A stretch of 33,327 nt of DNA, from NCBI GenBank assembly GCA_025054575.1, contig JANWZN010000017.1, positions 1-33,327 on the forward strand, written 5' to 3'. Numbering within the stretch: position 1 is the first letter of the stretch; each line of letters opens with the position of its first letter. Shown here piece after piece: positions 31,260 to 33,327 of the stretch. The position numbers were made by a program, and so were the translations under genes. This DNA is from Geminicoccaceae bacterium (GTDB taxonomy: Bacteria > Pseudomonadota > Alphaproteobacteria > Geminicoccales > Geminicoccaceae). Below the pieces are notes generated by a model. It was given only the letters and a program-made list of their open reading frames with translations, was not told the origin of the DNA and made no database searches.

Positions 31260-31279
31260 GCGCCGCCCTCGAACGGCGC
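31260..31279. terminator. Hairpin between convergent SDR and denD genes
   Basis: GCGCCG (31260-31265) and CGGCGC (31274-31279) are a perfect six-base inverted repeat with an 8-base loop filling almost the whole 24-base gap between the two converging stop codons. It is a plausible two-way terminator, without T-runs. Confidence 0.45.
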
Positions 31280-32251
31280 TCAGGGGACGAAGGAGCCGCC
31301 GCGCTCGTCCTCGATGTGCTGGCGGACGATCGACTCGACGTCCTCGTCGACCGGGAAGCCGAGCTTGAGCGCCCGCTCCGGCGCGAAGTTCCAGGGGATC
31401 GAGAGCACCACCCGGCGGATCAGCGCGTCCGGCTCGTACGTGATCCGCGAGGTCACACCCTTCCCGGCGATCCGCTCGAGGGCGGCGATCTCCTCGGCCA
31501 CCGTGAAGGCGATGCCGGGGAGGAGAAGCGAGCGGTCCCGGCCGAGCGCTCCCTCGTCGAGCTCGGCCGCGTGCAGGAAGGCCTGCACCACCGCCCGCGG
31601 CGAGAGGCAGTACATCTTGGTGTCGACCGGCACCGGACAGTTCGCCGTCTCGCCGTTCAAGGGCTCGCGCACGATCGAGGAGAGGAAGGTCGTGGTGGCG
31701 AGGTTCGGCCGGCCCGGGCGGACCACGATCGTGGGCAGCCGGAGGCTCGTGCCGACCACGAAGCCCTTCCGGTGATAGTCCGCGACCAGCCGCTCGCCCA
31801 TGGCCTTCTGGTTGCCATAGGAGCTCTGCGGGGTGAGATGCGTCGTGTCCGTGATCGGCTCGGGCAGGTCGCCGCCATAGACCGCGCAGGAGGAGGCGAA
31901 GACGAAGATCGGCCGCCGGCCGAGATGGCGCGCTGCTTCGAGCACGAAGCGCGTGCCGTCGAGATTGACGGCGTAGCCGAGCTCGAAGTCCGTCTCGGCC
32001 TGGCCGGAGACTACGGCCGCCAGGTGGAAGACCGCGTCGAACCCGCCCGCGAACCAGGAGAAGACCGCGCCCTGACGGGTCACGTCGCCCGCGATCGTCT
32101 CCACCCGCGGATCCTCGAAGCCCTGCGCCTTCACCACGTCGACGAGCCGGATCCGCTCGATCGGTCGCCCGGCGAGCGTACCGCGATCGAGGAGGGCTCG
32201 GGCGAGCTTGCTGCCGATGAACCCGGCCCCGCCGGTGATCAGGATCCGCAT
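31280..32251 (-). CDS. denD: NAD-dependent epimerase/dehydratase, D-erythronate dehydrogenase (DenD)-like
   Basis: 323 residues from the ATG at 32249-32251, chosen over a GTG six bases upstream because GGGGAGG is well spaced for the ATG. It is an extended [20 protein letters not shown] (5-21), [24 protein letters not shown] (75-92), [10 protein letters not shown] with Ser121, and Tyr145/Lys149 in [13 protein letters not shown]. The features [13 protein letters not shown]-like segment, [13 protein letters not shown] and MYCLSPRAV are what I recall for DenD, which oxidises D-erythronate in four-carbon sugar-acid catabolism. The partner genes (otnK, otnC, otnI) are not in the window, so the assignment is by family only. 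It faces the catabolic operon and is divergent from the flavoprotein. Confidence 0.8.
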   Translation of the reverse strand: MRILITGGAGFIGSKLARALLDRGTLAGRPIERIRLVDVVKAQGFEDPRVETIAGDVTRQGAVFSWFAGGFDAVFHLAAVVSGQAETDFELGYAVNLDGTRFVLEAARHLGRRPIFVFASSCAVYGGDLPEPITDTTHLTPQSSYGNQKAMGERLVADYHRKGFVVGTSLRLPTIVVRPGRPNLATTTFLSSIVREPLNGETANCPVPVDTKMYCLSPRAVVQAFLHAAELDEGALGRDRSLLLPGIAFTVAEEIAALERIAGKGVTSRITYEPDALIRRVVLSIPWNFAPERALKLGFPVDEDVESIVRQHIEDERGGSFVP

Positions 32252-32382
32252 GGCCACCTCCCCGTTGGACGGATGGCGGCATACCAGGGCCGTGGCCTAG
32301 GAGCGAGACACGGCCGGTGCTAGGCCGGCTGCGCGATCGCGGGGCCCCGGGGCCGCGGGGCTGCGAGGCGGGGGAGGGGGCC

Positions 32383-33327
32383 GTGGATCTGCCGGACCGG
32401 GTCGAGGTCGTGATCGTGGGCGGTGGCATCGTCGGCTGCTCGATCGCCTACCACCTGGCGCGGCTCGGCATCACCGACACGCTCCTTCTCGAACGCAAGC
32501 AGCTCACCTGTGGGACGACCTGGCACGCCGCCGGCCTGATCGGCCAGCTGCGCGCCACGCGGCGGCTCACCGAGCTCGCCCGCTACACCGCCAAGCTCCT
32601 GCCCGAGCTCGAAGCCGAGACCGGCATCGCCACGGGCTTTCGCCAGAAGGGCTCGCTCGCCCTCGCGCTCCACGCCGAGCGCTTCCACGAGCTCAGGCGC
32701 GGCGCCTCGATGGCGAAGAGCTTCGGCCTCGAGGTCGAGGTCCTGGGCCCGGCCGAGGCGAAGCGGCTGCATCCCCTGGTCGAGACCGGCGACGCGGTGG
32801 GCGCGGTCTTCCTCCCGGGCGACGGCCAGGCCGATCCGGTCGGCATCACCCAGGCCTTCGCCAAGGGCGCCCGCCAGCGCGGTGTGCGGATCGTGGAGAA
32901 CTGCCCGGTCGAGCGGATCCTGGTCGAGAACGGTCGCGCGGTCGGCGTCCGCACGCCCGTGGGCGAGGTCCGCGCCGGCACGGTCGTGATCGCCGCCGGC
33001 ATGTGGTCGCACGCTCTGGGCCGGGCGATCGGCGTGAGCCTGCCGCTGCACGCCGCCGAGCACTTCTACATCGTCACCGAGCCGATCCCCGACCTGCCGC
33101 GCGACCTGCCGGTGCTGCGGGTCATGGACGAGTGCGCCTACTACAAGGAGGAGGCGGGCAAGATCCTCCTTGGCTGCTTCGAGCCCGTGGCCAAGCCCTG
33201 GGGCATGGACGGCATCCCCGAGGATTTCGCCTTCACGACGCTGCCCGAAGACCTCGACCACTTCCAGCCGATCCTCGAGCGGGCCATGTACCGGGTGCCG
33301 GTCCTGCAGAAGGCCGGCATCAAGACC
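32383..33327 (+). CDS. Dimethylglycine/sarcosine dehydrogenase-like flavoprotein, N-terminal part (runs off window)
   Basis: The frame opens at a GTG (32383-32385) after GGGGAGGGGG and stays open to the last base, giving 315 residues of a longer protein. It begins [20 protein letters not shown], the FAD-binding dinucleotide motif with Gly13, Gly15 and Gly18, then [22 protein letters not shown]. His48 in TWHAAG aligns with the histidine that carries covalent FAD in dimethylglycine and sarcosine dehydrogenases. Later segments ([54 protein letters not shown]) match this family. Full-length relatives are about 800 residues with a C-terminal aminomethyltransferase-like folate domain; whether it is present here cannot be seen. 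Confidence 0.88.
   Translation, partial: MDLPDRVEVVIVGGGIVGCSIAYHLARLGITDTLLLERKQLTCGTTWHAAGLIGQLRATRRLTELARYTAKLLPELEAETGIATGFRQKGSLALALHAERFHELRRGASMAKSFGLEVEVLGPAEAKRLHPLVETGDAVGAVFLPGDGQADPVGITQAFAKGARQRGVRIVENCPVERILVENGRAVGVRTPVGEVRAGTVVIAAGMWSHALGRAIGVSLPLHAAEHFYIVTEPIPDLPRDLPVLRVMDECAYYKEEAGKILLGCFEPVAKPWGMDGIPEDFAFTTLPEDLDHFQPILERAMYRVPVLQKAGIKT

Noticed and set aside
1-33327. CRISPR arrays, insertion sequences or transposases
   Set aside because: No regularly spaced repeats, no terminal inverted repeats with a transposase frame and no cas-like protein were seen in reading both strands.

Overview
The window is a gene-dense, very GC-rich stretch of bacterial chromosome. GC-rich third codon positions, a DUF62-type SAM hydrolase, an alphaproteobacterial-style ParC and family-4 uracil-DNA glycosylase, and a diheme cytochrome c / cytochrome c' pair all fit an Alphaproteobacterium of the Rhodospirillales/Geminicoccales kind. 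No rRNA or taxonomic marker is present, so this placement is inference. I see no insertion sequence, prophage or CRISPR array. The only RNA gene found is a tRNA-Gln(UUG). No gap between genes exceeds about 250 bases.

Layout. (1) 1-2694, plus strand: the 3' end of recO overlaps parC. (2) 2921-5000: pyrE (minus) is divergent from an sbtA-like bicarbonate permease and a PII-like sbtB-type regulator (plus). (3) 4991-15748, minus strand: a tightly overlapping surface-polysaccharide operon, transcribed from rfbG leftward. It holds CDP-glucose 4,6-dehydratase, glucose-1-phosphate cytidylyltransferase, an RmlC-type 3,5-epimerase, an SDR, a GT2, a GT4, a GT4 fused to a thymidylate-kinase-like domain, another GT4, a Wzx-type flippase and an exported DUF4344 protein that has lost its HExxH motif. 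(4) 15910-17216, minus: a two-gene cytochrome operon. (5) 17357-21684: a HAD phosphatase (plus) facing a minus-strand housekeeping group (family-4 UDG, lytic transglycosylase, moaB) and a small conserved-looking protein. (6) 21788-25126, plus: a TPR lipoprotein, ispE and a SAM hydroxide adenosyltransferase, all overlapping, then tRNA-Gln. (7) 25279-31255, plus: a six-gene operon in which every junction is a 4-base stop/start overlap. It encodes a hydantoinase/dihydropyrimidinase, a two-subunit ThDP decarboxylase (ComD/ComE-like), an acetolactate-synthase-like ThDP enzyme, a hydroxyacid/hydroxyacyl-CoA dehydrogenase and an SDR. (8) 31280-33327: a denD-like dehydrogenase (minus) divergent from a dimethylglycine/sarcosine-dehydrogenase-like flavoprotein (plus) that runs off the window.

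The strongest candidates for undescribed biology are the six-gene operon of region 7, which looks like a complete catabolic route whose substrate I cannot name; the glycosyltransferase-kinase fusion and the degenerate DUF4344 protein in the polysaccharide operon; and the sbtA/sbtB-like pair in a probably non-photosynthetic, non-cyanobacterial genome.
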